From contig NZ_VYKJ01000005.1 in NCBI RefSeq assembly GCF_008710095.1, positions 251,375 to 315,374 on the forward strand: a stretch of DNA of 64,000 bases, written 5' to 3'. A program made the translations under genes and the position numbers. The notes beneath the pieces are model-generated. The model saw nothing but the letters and a program-made list of their open reading frames with translations, did no database searches and was not told the DNA's origin. The first letter of the stretch is position 1, and each line of letters opens with the position of its first letter. Origin of the DNA: Affinibrenneria salicis. GTDB taxonomy: Bacteria > Pseudomonadota > Gammaproteobacteria > Enterobacterales > Enterobacteriaceae. Shown here piece after piece: positions 1 to 8,291 of this stretch.

Positions 1-45
1 GCGCCGCAAAACTCTGAGTCAAATGCTGAACCCGCGAAGTCTTAA
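1..45 (+). CDS. acrA: AcrA C-terminal end (partial)
   Basis: The first 45 bases read in frame as APQNSESNAEPAKS followed by TAA. The position directly before acrB, the same strand and the Gln/Ser/Lys-rich tail all match the C-terminus of AcrA, the periplasmic adaptor lipoprotein of the AcrAB-TolC efflux pump. Only 14 codons are visible and the rest lies outside the window. The stop is 16 nt from the acrB start, so the two genes form one transcription unit. The identification rests mainly on synteny, because the tail itself is poorly conserved. Confidence 0.8.
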   Translation, partial: APQNSESNAEPAKS

Positions 46-61
46 CAGGAGCCGGTAATAC

Positions 62-3000
62 ATGGCCAAGTTTTTTATAGATCGTCCCATTTTCGCCTGG
101 GTACTCGCCATCATGGTGATGCTGGTGGGTGCACTGGCCATCATGAAGCTGCCCGTCGCGCAGTATCCGACTATCGCGCCGCCGGCTATCGAAGTTACCG
201 CAATGTATCCGGGCGCGGATGCCTCGACCCTGCAGGACTCCGTTACACAGGTTATCGAACAGAATATGAACGGTATCGATAAGCTGATGTATATGTCCTC
301 CAGCAGCGACTCTTCCGGTACCGCGACGATTACGCTGACCTTTGATTCGAGCGCCAACCCCGACATCGCCCAGGTCCAGGTACAGAACAAACTGCAGCTG
401 GCCATGCCGTTGCTGCCGCAGGAGGTTCAGCAGCAGGGCGTCAGCGTACAGAAATCCAGCAGCAGCTTCCTGATGGTGGCGGGTTTTATCAGCGATGATA
501 AAAACATGACCCAGCAGGATATCGCTGACTATATCGGCGCCAACGTTCAGGATCCGATCAGCCGTGTGAACGGCGTGGGGGATACCCAGCTGTTCGGCGC
601 CAAATACGCCATGCGTATCTGGCTCGATCCCAATAAGCTGAACAATTATCAGCTGACGCCGTCCGATGTTTCCAGCGCGATTAGCGTGCAAAACAACCAG
701 ATTGCCGCCGGTCAGTTGGGGGGGACTCCGCCGGTCAAAGGGCAGCAGCTCAACGCTTCGATCATTGCGCAAACGCGGCTGAAATCGCCGGAGCAGTTTT
801 CGAATATCATACTGAAGGTCAACGCAGACGGTTCCCAGGTGCGGCTGAGAGACGTGGCCCGCGTTGAACTGGGCGGCGAAAGCTATAGCGTCATCGCCCG
901 CTATAACGGCCAGCCCGCCTCCGGTCTCGGCGTCAAGCTGGCGACCGGCGCCAATGCGCTGGATACCGCCACCGCGGTAAAAGCGGAAATCGCCAAACTG
1001 TCGTCCGCTTTCCCTAACGGGCTGCAGGTGGTTTACCCGTATGACACCACGCCGTTCGTTAAAATCTCGATTAACGAGGTGGTGAAAACGCTGGTGGAAG
1101 CCATCGTTCTGGTATTCCTGGTGATGTACCTGTTCCTGCAGAACCTGCGGGCGACGCTAATCCCGACCATCGCCGTTCCGGTGGTGTTGATGGGGACCTT
1201 CGCTATTCTGTCCGCGCTGGGCTATTCCATCAACACGCTGACCATGTTCGGGGTGGTGCTGGCCATCGGTCTGCTGGTGGATGACGCCATCGTGGTGGTG
1301 GAAAACGTCGAACGCGTCATGGTGGAAGAAAACCTGCCGCCGAAAGAAGCGACCCGCAAATCGATGGAGCAGATTCAGGGCGCGCTGGTGGGGATAGCCA
1401 TGGTGCTGTCCGCGGTATTCATCCCGATGGCGTTTATGAGCGGCTCGACCGGGGCGATCTATCGTCAGTTCTCTATTACCATCGTATCGGCCATGGTGCT
1501 GTCGGTGCTGGTGGCGATGATTCTGACGCCGGCGCTGTGCGCCACGCTGCTGAAGCCCGTCGATAAAGACGCGCATCACGCAAAAACCAAAGGCTTTTTC
1601 GGCTGGTTCAATAACCTGTTCGAAAAGAGCACCCATCACTATACCGACAGCATCGCCAATATATTGCGCAGCACAGGGCGTTATCTGGTGATTTATCTGC
1701 TGATCGTCGTCGGTCTTGCGCTACTGTTTCTTCGTCTGCCCAGTTCGTTTCTGCCGGAAGAAGACCAGGGCGTTCTGCTGACCATGGTGCAACTGCCCTC
1801 CGGCGGCACGCAGGAAAACACGCAGAAAGTGCTGGACCAGGTTAATCAGTATTTTCACAACAACGAACAGGACAACATTAAATCCGTATTCGCCGTTAAC
1901 GGTTTCGGTTTCTCCGGCAGCGGTCAAAATATGGGGCTGGTGTTTGTCAGCCTGAAGGACTGGGATGAACGGGCCGGCACGGAAAACAAGGTCAACGCCA
2001 TTGCCGGCAGGGCCAATGCCGCCTTCTCGCAGATTAAAGAAGGGATCGTATTGTCCTTTAACGTTCCGGCGATTGTGGAACTGGGGACGGCGACCGGCTT
2101 TGATTTCCAGCTGATCGATCAGGGCAACCTGGGTCACGAAAAACTCACCGCGGCACGTAATCAGCTGTTGGGTATGGTGGCGCAGCGCGCTGATACCGTG
2201 GTCGGCGTGCGCCCTAACGGCATGGAAGACACCCCGCAGTTCAAGATCGATATCGATCAGGAGAAAGCGGAAGCGCTGGGCGTTTCTCTGTCCGACATTA
2301 ACTCGACGCTCGCTATCGCGTTAGGCGGCAGTTATGTCAATGACTTCGTCGACCGCGGACGGGTGAAAAAAGTATATCTGCAGGGCGACGCGCCGTTCCG
2401 TATGTTGCCGAAAGACATTGCAAACTGGTACGTGCGCGGTTCATCCGGCCAGATGGTGCCCTTCTCCTCCTTCTCGCAGAGTCACTGGGAGTACGGTTCG
2501 CCGCGTCTGGAACGCTATAACGGTCTGCCCTCGATGGAAATTCTCGGCGAGGCCACGCCAGGCAAGAGTACCGGTGAAGCAATGGCGCTAATGGAAGAGC
2601 TGGCGTCCCAGCTGCCTGCCGGCATTGGTTTCGACTGGACGGGGATGTCCTATCAGGAACGACTGTCCGGCAACCAGGCCCCCGCGCTGTATACCATCTC
2701 GCTGATTGTGGTGTTCTTGTGTCTGGCGGCTCTGTATGAAAGCTGGTCGATTCCGTTCTCGGTTATGCTGGTGGTTCCGCTTGGCGTTATCGGCGCCCTG
2801 CTGGCGGCAACCATGCGCGGTCTGGAAAACGACATCTACTTTAAAGTGGGGTTACTGACAACCATCGGCCTCTCGGCAAAGAACGCAATCCTGATCGTTG
2901 AGTTCGCCAAAGATCTGATGGATAAAGAAGGTAAAGGGCTGGTCGAAGCCACGCTGGATGCGGTTCGCATGCGTTTGCGCCCCATTCTGATGACCTCGCT

Positions 3001-3217
3001 GGCGTTTATCCTCGGCGTGTTGCCGCTGGTTATCAGCAGCGGCGCCGGCTCCGGCGCGCAGAACGCCGTCGGCACCGGGGTAATGGGCGGGATGATCACC
3101 GCCACCGTACTGGCGATCTTCTTCGTCCCGGTGTTCTTTGTGGTGGTTCGGCGCCGTTTCAGTAAGAAAACTGAAGATATTGAGCACCGCCATCCGGTTC
3201 AAACCCAGCCTAAATAA
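62..3217 (+). CDS. acrB: AcrB, RND multidrug efflux transporter
   Basis: Inner-membrane proton antiporter of the AcrAB-TolC pump, which exports drugs, dyes, bile salts and plant antimicrobials from periplasm and membrane. The product is 1051 aa (E. coli 1049) and opens with [17 protein letters not shown], the usual first transmembrane helix of the RND family. The proton-relay pair Asp407-Asp408 is present in [13 protein letters not shown], and the relay lysine lies in [12 protein letters not shown] near residue 940. Two large periplasmic loops follow TM1 and TM7. The start is preceded by AGGAGCC. The gene follows acrA directly and ends at a strong terminator. Nothing is truncated, and the acrA partner upstream makes AcrB more likely than a paralogue such as AcrD or AcrF. 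Confidence 0.97.
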   Translation: MAKFFIDRPIFAWVLAIMVMLVGALAIMKLPVAQYPTIAPPAIEVTAMYPGADASTLQDSVTQVIEQNMNGIDKLMYMSSSSDSSGTATITLTFDSSANPDIAQVQVQNKLQLAMPLLPQEVQQQGVSVQKSSSSFLMVAGFISDDKNMTQQDIADYIGANVQDPISRVNGVGDTQLFGAKYAMRIWLDPNKLNNYQLTPSDVSSAISVQNNQIAAGQLGGTPPVKGQQLNASIIAQTRLKSPEQFSNIILKVNADGSQVRLRDVARVELGGESYSVIARYNGQPASGLGVKLATGANALDTATAVKAEIAKLSSAFPNGLQVVYPYDTTPFVKISINEVVKTLVEAIVLVFLVMYLFLQNLRATLIPTIAVPVVLMGTFAILSALGYSINTLTMFGVVLAIGLLVDDAIVVVENVERVMVEENLPPKEATRKSMEQIQGALVGIAMVLSAVFIPMAFMSGSTGAIYRQFSITIVSAMVLSVLVAMILTPALCATLLKPVDKDAHHAKTKGFFGWFNNLFEKSTHHYTDSIANILRSTGRYLVIYLLIVVGLALLFLRLPSSFLPEEDQGVLLTMVQLPSGGTQENTQKVLDQVNQYFHNNEQDNIKSVFAVNGFGFSGSGQNMGLVFVSLKDWDERAGTENKVNAIAGRANAAFSQIKEGIVLSFNVPAIVELGTATGFDFQLIDQGNLGHEKLTAARNQLLGMVAQRADTVVGVRPNGMEDTPQFKIDIDQEKAEALGVSLSDINSTLAIALGGSYVNDFVDRGRVKKVYLQGDAPFRMLPKDIANWYVRGSSGQMVPFSSFSQSHWEYGSPRLERYNGLPSMEILGEATPGKSTGEAMALMEELASQLPAGIGFDWTGMSYQERLSGNQAPALYTISLIVVFLCLAALYESWSIPFSVMLVVPLGVIGALLAATMRGLENDIYFKVGLLTTIGLSAKNAILIVEFAKDLMDKEGKGLVEATLDAVRMRLRPILMTSLAFILGVLPLVISSGAGSGAQNAVGTGVMGGMITATVLAIFFVPVFFVVVRRRFSKKTEDIEHRHPVQTQPK

Positions 3218-3233
3218 CAGATCCGTCTGAAGT

Positions 3234-3261
3234 AAAAAAAGCCGCTAACGCGGCTTTTTTT
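3234..3261 (+). terminator. Rho-independent terminator after acrB
   Basis: A7, GCCGC, loop TAAC, GCGGC, T7: a perfect GC stem flanked by A and T tracts, so the stem extends to about 11 bp. It starts 16 nt after the acrB stop codon and closes the acrAB operon. Confidence 0.9.
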
Positions 3262-3391
3262 ATCTTACCGCTTCCCTGATACCTTCTGTCCAGGCCAATA
3301 GTCAGGCAACAGCCCGCATTCTAATGAGTTCATCGTTCCCAAGCCCTGACGTCAATTCCAGACTTGATGTCGGCGGTTAAAACAGGCAGAA

Positions 3392-3414
3392 TATTAGTTA
3401 CGTTATAACATACC
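3392..3414 (+). promoter_or_regulatory. Candidate Zur box upstream of rpmE2-rpmJ2
   Basis: The segment contains GTTA-CG-T-TATAACAT, resembling the enterobacterial Zur operator (GTTATA-N-TATAAC core with flanking AT-rich arms). The right arm TATAACAT is complete and the left arm is imperfect. It ends 13 nt before the start codon of a zinc-free L31 paralogue, which is where Zur represses ykgM-type genes in other enterobacteria. The sequence match is seen; the function is inferred from the family. Confidence 0.55.
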
Positions 3415-3427
3415 AAAAGGTGAAGAA

Positions 3428-3682
3428 ATGAAGCCGGGTATTCACCCCAACTACCGGACTGTGATATTCCATGACGCCAGCGCGGACGCCTGGTATCGAC
3501 TGGGGTCCACCATAAAAACCGACCGTACCGTTGAATTTGAAGGGGAAACGTATCCTTACGTTACCATTGATGTTTCTTCCGCATCGCACCCCTACTACAC
3601 CGGTAAACAAAAAGAATATGCGAAGGAAGGCAGCACGGCGCGTTTTCATCAGCGTTTTGGCAGCTTCCTGTCTAAGAAGTAA
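3428..3682 (+). CDS. rpmE2: Type B 50S ribosomal protein L31 (zinc-free)
   Basis: Alternative L31 (YkgM type) of 84 aa, beginning [16 protein letters not shown]. The zinc-binding cysteines of the primary L31 are absent, so the protein needs no zinc. In enterobacteria this form is made in zinc shortage and replaces zinc-loaded L31 on ribosomes, releasing the metal for other uses. It is followed 24 nt later by rpmJ2, the matching L36 paralogue, and preceded by a Zur-like box, so the pair is probably one zinc-regulated operon. The location between acrB and tomB differs from E. coli K-12, where ykgMO lies elsewhere. Confidence 0.93.
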   Translation: MKPGIHPNYRTVIFHDASADAWYRLGSTIKTDRTVEFEGETYPYVTIDVSSASHPYYTGKQKEYAKEGSTARFHQRFGSFLSKK

Positions 3683-3706
3683 TCTCCGTTCGCAGAGGAA
3701 AATATC

Positions 3707-3853
3707 ATGCAAGTGCTTAGCTCGCTCCGTTCAGCGAAAACGCGCCATAAAGATTGCAAAGTGGTGCGTCGTCGCGGCCGTATCTACGTAATCTGCAAGA
3801 GTAATCCGCGCTTCAACGCCGTGCAGGGCAGAAAGAAGAAAAAAAGAGGTTAG
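3707..3853 (+). CDS. rpmJ2: Alternative 50S ribosomal protein L36 (YkgO type)
   Basis: A 48-codon gene that begins [17 protein letters not shown] and ends in a basic run of Gly, Arg and Lys. It matches YkgO, the L36 paralogue lacking the complete zinc ribbon of RpmJ. Only two cysteines (residues 17 and 30) remain, too few for the four-ligand zinc site. It is preceded by AGAGGAA at a good distance and lies 24 nt after rpmE2, with which it is presumably co-transcribed and co-induced when zinc is scarce. A hairpin follows. The translated product is highly basic, as expected of a ribosomal protein. Confidence 0.93.
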   Translation: MQVLSSLRSAKTRHKDCKVVRRRGRIYVICKSNPRFNAVQGRKKKKRG

Positions 3854-3883
3854 CCGTTCCCCCTTTCCCCGCAGTCCGCCAGA

Positions 3884-3915
3884 TAAACGCTTCTTCCTCA
3901 GGGAGGAAGCGTTTA
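3884..3915 (+). terminator. Hairpin after rpmJ2
   Basis: TAAACGCTTC pairs with GAAGCGTTTA, with additional pairing toward a short loop around CAGGG. It lies 30 nt after the rpmJ2 stop. The downstream T tract is weak (TTCATTGT), so termination is likely but not strong. Confidence 0.6.
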
Positions 3916-4188
3916 TTCATTGTCTCGCCAAAAAAAATAAATAAAACAATAAGATAAATTACTACCAGCCAACTATTCCACAAAAAACAGTCAGACTATT
4001 CTGAATAATAATCGTTCTTTTGACGCTAATGAAACCAGTCGTTATATTAGCTATACACATCAAATAGCCCGCCACGGCGCGTAAGATAATTCCTTAATCA
4101 ATTAATGAGAATTAAGCTATTATCGGTTTATCGTCAGAAATAGTGCTATAAAACCCGCGTTTATTGCGCCTGTCCATACGCTCTTTTT

Positions 4189-4197
4189 TGCTATAAT
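4189..4197 (+). promoter_or_regulatory. Extended -10 promoter upstream of tomB-hha
   Basis: TGCTATAAT is a perfect extended -10 element (TGnTATAAT). No good -35 is present at the usual spacing, which is typical of extended -10 promoters. The predicted start near 4204 gives a leader of about 200 nt before tomB. The rest of the 547-bp gap (3854-4400) is AT-rich and holds no convincing gene. A Shine-Dalgarno-like AGGAGG (4201-4206) precedes two tiny overlapping frames (4217-4243 and 4221-4247, 8 codons each) of doubtful meaning. Confidence 0.6.
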
Positions 4198-4308
4198 CAA
4201 AGGAGGCGTATTTTTTATGTATGGAAATTGTAAGAATAAGTAATTGAATGACATGAATTCGTTAGCATAGCTATATTAAATAAAGGAGTTCCCCGCTGCG
4301 TTGTTAAG

Positions 4309-4322
4309 GCGAGCTAGCTCGC
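4309..4322. repeat. 14-bp perfect palindrome in the tomB leader
   Basis: GCGAGCTAGCTCGC is self-complementary over its whole length. It lies 79 bp before the tomB start and inside the predicted leader RNA, so it could act as a protein site on DNA. No ligand is known to me. Confidence 0.5.
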
Positions 4323-4400
4323 AAACGTCATCAGTCTGCCCGCTGTAACGGTTAAACCTAATTGAGCTGCTTTGAATAACGGCCTAACCAAGGAGACGAT

Positions 4401-4775
4401 ATGGACGAGTACTCACCTAAGCAATATGATATTGCCCAACTTAGATTCTTATGTAAAAATCTGTACGACGAAAGCATGAGTACGTTAGGCGACAGCAACC
4501 ATGGCTGGGTTAACGATCCGACTTCTGCGATCAACCTTCAGTTAAATGAACTGATTGATCATATCGCTACATTTATTCTGACGTTTAAAATAAAATATCC
4601 AGATGAACAGGAACTTTATCTGCAGGTAGAAAAGTACCTTGATGACACCTACATTCTGTTTAGCAACTATGGCATCAATGACGCTGAGTTACGTCAGTGG
4701 CAGAAAACCAGGGAACAGCTATTCGGAATGTTCTCAGGGTTACATGCCTGTACGCCTGAAAAACTTAAGCAATAA
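4401..4775 (+). CDS. tomB: TomB, Hha antitoxin / biofilm modulator
   Basis: A 124-aa acidic cytoplasmic protein ([20 protein letters not shown]) matching YbaJ/TomB over its full length. TomB counteracts Hha toxicity. In E. coli the pair forms an oxygen-dependent toxin-antitoxin-like system that influences biofilm, motility and conjugation. The start is preceded by AAGGAGACGAT. hha follows after 53 nt on the same strand, the usual tomB-hha order, so co-transcription from the extended -10 promoter upstream is expected. Codon use is AT-richer than in neighbouring core genes, as is common for the Hha/H-NS partner genes. Confidence 0.95.
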   Translation: MDEYSPKQYDIAQLRFLCKNLYDESMSTLGDSNHGWVNDPTSAINLQLNELIDHIATFILTFKIKYPDEQELYLQVEKYLDDTYILFSNYGINDAELRQWQKTREQLFGMFSGLHACTPEKLKQ

Positions 4776-4828
4776 TTTTTCTTATATTTATTAACCACCA
4801 GGTATTTAGTGTAAACGAAAAGGCCACT

Positions 4829-5032
4829 ATGAAAAAAATTGATTATTTGATGCGATTAAGAAAATGCACCACGATAGACACGCTTGAACGCGTTATTGAA
4901 AAAAATAAGTATGAGCTATCTAACGATGAGCTGGAGATGTTCTATTCTGCAGCGGATCACCGCCTGGCCGAGCTAACCATGAACAAGCTGTATGACAAAA
5001 TACCTGTATCTGTATGGAAATACGTTCGCTAA
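4829..5032 (+). CDS. hha: Hha, H-NS-associated nucleoid protein
   Basis: A 67-aa member of the Hha/YmoA family. It is nearly identical to E. coli Hha through the core ([15 protein letters not shown] and [19 protein letters not shown]). Hha binds the N-terminal dimerisation region of H-NS and helps silence AT-rich, horizontally acquired and virulence genes, responding to osmolarity and temperature. The N-terminus is about five residues shorter than E. coli Hha (72 aa), giving [13 protein letters not shown], which resembles the shorter YmoA-type start. It is preceded by tomB, its antitoxin partner. No terminator is obvious immediately after the stop. Confidence 0.95.
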   Translation: MKKIDYLMRLRKCTTIDTLERVIEKNKYELSNDELEMFYSAADHRLAELTMNKLYDKIPVSVWKYVR

Positions 5033-5042
5033 CCTACAGCGC

Positions 5043-5204
5043 TATACCCGATATATTTCAGGATACAGGACGTCACCAGGCGGCCTATCCCCCGGATGGT
5101 TTACTCAGTAAGTGACTGGGCTAACAAATCTACGCTAACAGATTTGAACACGAGCGGCGGAGAAAGGAAATCACACGGTCACGGCCTGAAAAATAACAGG
5201 TATA
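5043..5204. repeat. Dispersed palindromic repeat, copy 1
   Basis: Starts TATACCCGATATATTTCAGG and ends CAGGTATA, with ACTCAGTAAGTGACTGGGC in the middle. The middle part resembles the core of ERIC-type enterobacterial repeats, and the ends match the other copies listed in this window. A perfect inner hairpin CAAATCT-N8-AGATTTG lies at 5125-5146. The right half is diverged. Confidence 0.5.
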
Positions 5205-5276
5205 TATGACAGCATTGCACCAATTCATTCTGGCGGCCTTGCCATTCACACTTCCCTTAACCTAAGCGTACGATTC

Positions 5277-5306
5277 CCACCCGGCGGTGACTATACCGCC
5301 GGGTGG
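5277..5306. repeat. GC-rich hairpin downstream of hha
   Basis: CCACCCGGCGG, loop TGACTATA, CCGCCGGGTGG: an 11-bp perfect stem with no T tract on either side. It could slow or end transcription leaving hha, but it lies 245 nt after the stop codon. Confidence 0.45.
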
Positions 5307-5603
5307 AATTGAATATCGGGTGATTTCCGCCCTCCGCCATTTGCCAGCCGACCCGACGGACAAATCCGCATCCGTAATGGATGCGGCGGCTGGTCTGATG
5401 AAGGGGTGCGCAAAGAATAAGGCGGATAAAATACAGTGAGACGAGCTGTATATCCCCTTAATCAATCCGGTTTTTCTTCAGTGGCCCTCTTTCAGGGCTA
5501 AAGCGCGCGAGTCATAATTTAATTACCGGATGACGAGCGTTCGGCCGACATCGCAGCGGCCAGGCGGAGATAGCGCATACATCCGTCAACTGGTTAAATA
5601 TTT

Positions 5604-5619
5604 TGTGATACAAATCACA
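5604..5619. promoter_or_regulatory. CRP site candidate 1 (perfect core)
   Basis: TGTGA-TACAAA-TCACA is an exact match to the CRP core TGTGA-N6-TCACA. It has no recognisable gene within 400 bp downstream on either strand. Its centre is 44 bp from candidate 2, close to four helical turns. Confidence 0.6.
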
Positions 5620-5647
5620 ACCCAGAAACAAAACTAGCGCTCCATTG

Positions 5648-5663
5648 GGTGATATAAATCACA
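5648..5663. promoter_or_regulatory. CRP site candidate 2
   Basis: GGTGA-TATAAA-TCACA matches nine of ten core positions. A TATTTT hexamer at 5684-5689 would place a start site near 5697, about 41 bp from the site centre, which is the spacing of class II CRP-activated promoters. No protein gene follows, so a non-coding RNA or a relic promoter is possible. Confidence 0.5.
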
Positions 5664-5763
5664 AAAATAGGATGCTCAAACACTATTTTTTAATTTTGTA
5701 TATTACTTTCAACGCTCAAGAATGATGTCGATCATATTAAGCCGCTGAATAAAAACTATTCGA

Positions 5764-5779
5764 AGTGATATAGTTCACA
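5764..5779. promoter_or_regulatory. CRP site candidate 3
   Basis: AGTGA-TATAGT-TCACA matches nine of ten core positions and lies 116 bp (about eleven turns) from candidate 2. Confidence 0.45.
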
Positions 5780-6523
5780 AATTCCCCCTGGATACGCCAG
5801 AGAAAGACGGCTCGCTGGCGGGGTGAAGAAAATCAACAATATGGCGACAATGGAAGACACTCAAGCTTTTGCAAACCGCACGCTGAACGCCAGAATACCG
5901 GACAGACCCGACAGACTTTATTCAGGTCGCGCTCGGAACGATCGCTGAAGCAATTGCTTCGCTGGTGCGGCGGCTTTTGGTAAAGATAGCGTGTCCGTCA
6001 AATACGCAGCCAGAACCGCCGCTGGAGAGCCCGGAACCGCCGGCGCCGCTCCAGGTACGTTTGAAGCTGATCCTGGCGCGAGGGCGCCATTAGCCGCGAT
6101 GAATACGAAGATACCGCGTTACCGGGCTGCTGCGGCGCTCAATAATGAACAGGCGCGCGGCGGCATCCGCTATAGACTTACCGACAACGAACGCGCCGGA
6201 TCGCACAATATGCCGCACGGCATGGACGCGACCTCTCCGCCGACGTTTCATCAGCCCTGAGGGGGTGGTGGATAAAACGCCGCCGGACAGGCGGCAACAG
6301 CGCTATGGCAAATCGCGCGCTCAACGCCGGAGCCGAATATCACCGACCGCCGCCCGCCTGCACATGAACGCGCCTTCTGATAGCGCAGCGCGTTTTTATC
6401 TCCATCGTTCGAACAGAACAACGACGCGCGATTGACAGCAGGAATATGTCGCGATGGAAAAAGCCTGGCCAGCAAAATAACAATCAGAGAAAAACAAGAA
6501 GGGAAAAAAACGGACGCCGAAAT

Positions 6524-6637
6524 GGGTGGAGGCCCTGCCAGCTACATCCCAGCACACACGTCGCCTGCTGCGGCTGCTTCCTTCCGGACCTGACCGAGTT
6601 CACAGGGTAATGTTGCGGGAGAACCGACAGGGCCTCC
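6524..6637 (-). ncRNA. ffs: 4.5S RNA of the signal recognition particle
   Basis: The reverse complement begins GGAGGCCCTGTCGGTTCTCC and ends GGCAGGGCCTCCACCC, and contains the hallmark apical segment GGTCAGGTCCGGAAGGAAGC bound by Ffh. The two ends pair into one long hairpin. The mature length is 114 nt, identical to E. coli. The RNA joins Ffh to target membrane proteins to FtsY and the translocon. A T7 run follows on the minus strand (complement of 6504-6510). It lies next to ybaZ, as in E. coli. Confidence 0.97.
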
Positions 6638-6669
6638 ATTGGCCGCTTCCCCATAAGGAAGCGGTGGGC

Positions 6670-6698
6670 ATTATCGGTGAAGGCACCGGCAATTGCAA
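6670..6698 (-). promoter_or_regulatory. ffs promoter
   Basis: On the minus strand TTGCAA (complement of 6693-6698), a 17-bp spacer, then GATAAT (complement of 6670-6675), followed by a GC-rich discriminator GCCCACC. The predicted start near 6663 gives a 5' leader of about 26 nt before the mature RNA, close to the leader removed by RNase P in E. coli. Confidence 0.75.
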
Positions 6699-6786
6699 GG
6701 CGACATCGCCTGACCGCTGTTTTCTTGCCCAGCGCCTTGTGCCACTATGCTGGTTTACACAACGTAATCGGAGTAACCAGCAACAC

Positions 6787-7101
6787 ATGACTGCTGAAAA
6801 CGACACCTTTCGTCAGCGGGTTTTCCAGATTGTCGCCGCCATTCCTCGCGGCCAGGTGACGACCTATGGCGACATCGCGCAGATGGCGGGTTCATCGCGC
6901 GCCGCGCGCCAGGTGGGCGGCGTACTGAAGCGTCTGCCGCAGGGCAGTAGACTGCCCTGGCATCGGGTAATTAATCGCAAAGGCGAGCTTTCGCTCCAGG
7001 GAGAGGATTTTCAGCGGCAACGACAAGCGCTGCTGGCGGAAGACATTGAGGTGGATGCGCAGGGGCGTATCGATCTAAACCGGTTTCGCTGGCGCGGCTA
7101 A
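6787..7101 (+). CDS. ybaZ: Alkyltransferase-like protein (Atl, YbaZ)
   Basis: A 104-aa member of the MGMT C-terminal-domain family. The active-site motif is PWHRV instead of the PCHRV of O6-methylguanine transferases, so it cannot accept an alkyl group. Atl proteins bind O6-alkylguanine, flip the base and hand large lesions to nucleotide excision repair. The DNA-binding helix-turn-helix (VTTYGDIAQMAGSSRAARQV) and the arginine finger are visible. The ATG at 6787 fits the family start and has CGGAG upstream. The open frame extends further upstream, but only into ffs sequence. It is somewhat shorter than E. coli YbaZ (129 aa) at the N-terminus. Confidence 0.92.
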   Translation: MTAENDTFRQRVFQIVAAIPRGQVTTYGDIAQMAGSSRAARQVGGVLKRLPQGSRLPWHRVINRKGELSLQGEDFQRQRQALLAEDIEVDAQGRIDLNRFRWRG

Positions 7102-7185
7102 CCCTTATCTGCGGCGTTAGCGCGCCAGCCCTGCGCGAATCTGTTTATTTTTCCGTTCGGCAATCAGGACAAATCAGGAAGCCCC

Positions 7186-7710
7186 TCACCATGCCGCCGG
7201 CGCTGGCGAAGTGGCCGGAACAGACGACTGCGTCGGCAGCGCAACGGAGCTGACCGGCACCAGCAGCAGGTCGGCCTTTTTCACGCCGTTATTAATCACC
7301 GGCACCACCTGGTCGGTAATGAAGAGCAGTTGGTTATCAACCGATACAGCCGCGCTCAGCAGGATACGAGCATTCGGCTGCACATTGGCCGGATTGTAAG
7401 GCAGCACAAAATTAAACGGCGCCTGACGCCCCTCCGTCCAGCTTGCACGTTGAGTAATAACCTTAGATGGCGCATCCGAAAGCGATGCGTCGGAAACCGT
7501 CACGGTCAGAACCGCATTATTCGGCAATGCCACGCGCTGGCGGATGTTTACGGTCCCGCTCACGGAGGGCATAGCAATCTGCTCCGGCTGCGTCGCCGTG
7601 TCCGCAGCCGGGGTGACGGCTGCGCCGGTGCCGTTATAGCTCTGGTTATCCGCACAGCCGGCCAGAGTGACAGATAACGCGATACCACCAAAGATATGCC
7701 ATAGTTTCAT
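7186..7710 (-). CDS. ybaY: YbaY family lipoprotein
   Basis: A 174-aa predicted outer-membrane lipoprotein. The signal peptide MKLWHIFGGIALSVTLAGC ends in a clear lipobox (LAGC), which selects the ATG at 7710 over a longer frame from 7764. AAGGGGA precedes it. The mature region starts with a Thr/Ala-rich linker, then a single YbaY/YscW-type beta domain (roughly residues 50-155) with the pattern SGTVNIRQRVALPNNAVLTV. In E. coli ybaY is glycine/osmotic-stress related and its function is unknown. It is convergent with ybaZ and divergent from tesB, as in E. coli. Confidence 0.9.
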   Translation of the reverse strand: MKLWHIFGGIALSVTLAGCADNQSYNGTGAAVTPAADTATQPEQIAMPSVSGTVNIRQRVALPNNAVLTVTVSDASLSDAPSKVITQRASWTEGRQAPFNFVLPYNPANVQPNARILLSAAVSVDNQLLFITDQVVPVINNGVKKADLLLVPVSSVALPTQSSVPATSPAPAAW

Positions 7711-8291
7711 TCGGTCAGTCCCCTTGTTATTGTCAGGCTGCCGGTACGGGAAGACGACCGGCATGAGATACCCCGGATAGGTTTCAGCATGCAGAGAAAC
7801 GACGACTGAACGCCGTATTCAGGATGGCGTCCCCCGCTCCGGACAGATGTTGCACCGCCAGTAACGCGCAGCGGACCGGATATTCAAAGCAGCCGACGCG
7901 TCTGCGGCATGAAGTTCAACGGGTATAAAAGCCTGTCCCGGCAGGTGCTGCCGTGTCCAAAACGGCCGGTAAACAGCCCTGATGGGATCGGCTACTAAGT
8001 AGTATGGACTATCCAGCCCTATAATCATGGTACAAAATTCTGATAATTTCCTGGAGAATATGTAAGCCTGCTCCACACACCGCCATAGCTAAAATAATTC
8101 GGATGGCGGGGTAAACGCCGTCGTTTGCCACAACGCGCAGGGTTGGCCCTTAGTCATCGCGCCGCTGGCGACAGCCCTGCGGCTATGGCCGAATGATTGA
8201 ACGCAGCCAGCGCAGCCGCAACCCGGAGTATGACGGGTATACTGTGTGCGGCGACGCCATTCGTTCAACTTCAGCCGGAGAGGCCTATATC
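7711..8291. other. 580-bp intergenic region between ybaY and tesB
   Basis: Divergent promoter region for ybaY and tesB. The only frame of note (7819-8076, minus) has no family resemblance. ATACCCCGGATAGGTTTCAG at about 7767 resembles the left end of the dispersed repeats in this window, and a clear right end lies at 8199-8241. The sequence between may be an expanded or interrupted copy. No other structure is evident. Confidence 0.5.
8199..8241. repeat. Dispersed repeat, copy 2 (right end)
   Basis: Reads GAACGCAGCCAGCGCAGCCG and finishes GAGTATGACGGGTATA, the standard right end of the family (compare 43329-43371 and 45157-45200). It ends 50 bp upstream of the tesB start. Confidence 0.55.

Larger units (their letters stand above)
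5033..6523. other. 1.5-kb gene-poor region between hha and ffs
   Basis: No open frame here looks like a protein gene. The longest frames (5991-6260 and 6145-6435 on the plus strand, 6251-6475 on the minus strand) overlap each other, lack family motifs and have no suitable ribosome-binding site. The region holds a degenerate dispersed repeat at its left end, a GC hairpin, and three CRP-like sites at 5604-5779. The DNA between 5600 and 5770 is much AT-richer than the rest. E. coli carries other genes (maa, ylaC, ylaB, ybaA) in the matching interval, so decay after gene loss is a reasonable but unproven explanation. Confidence 0.6.

Noticed and set aside
4217..4247. Two 8-codon frames behind AGGAGG upstream of tomB
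   Set aside because: The predicted transcription start near 4204 removes part of the Shine-Dalgarno, and nothing else supports translation. Kept only as a note.
5643..5700. AAAAATAG...CTATTTTT inverted repeat as a terminator
   Set aside because: The stem is all A/T apart from one G-C pair and overlaps the second CRP-like site, so it is probably a by-product of local AT-richness.
5991..6475. Overlapping open frames in the hha-ffs gap (two plus-strand, one minus-strand)
   Set aside because: They overlap each other, have no ribosome-binding sites or family motifs, and have the Arg/Pro/Ala-rich composition expected of random frames in GC-rich DNA.
7819..8076. 85-codon minus-strand frame between ybaY and tesB
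   Set aside because: No recognisable domain, no suitable start context, and it lies in a divergent promoter region with repeat-like sequence.
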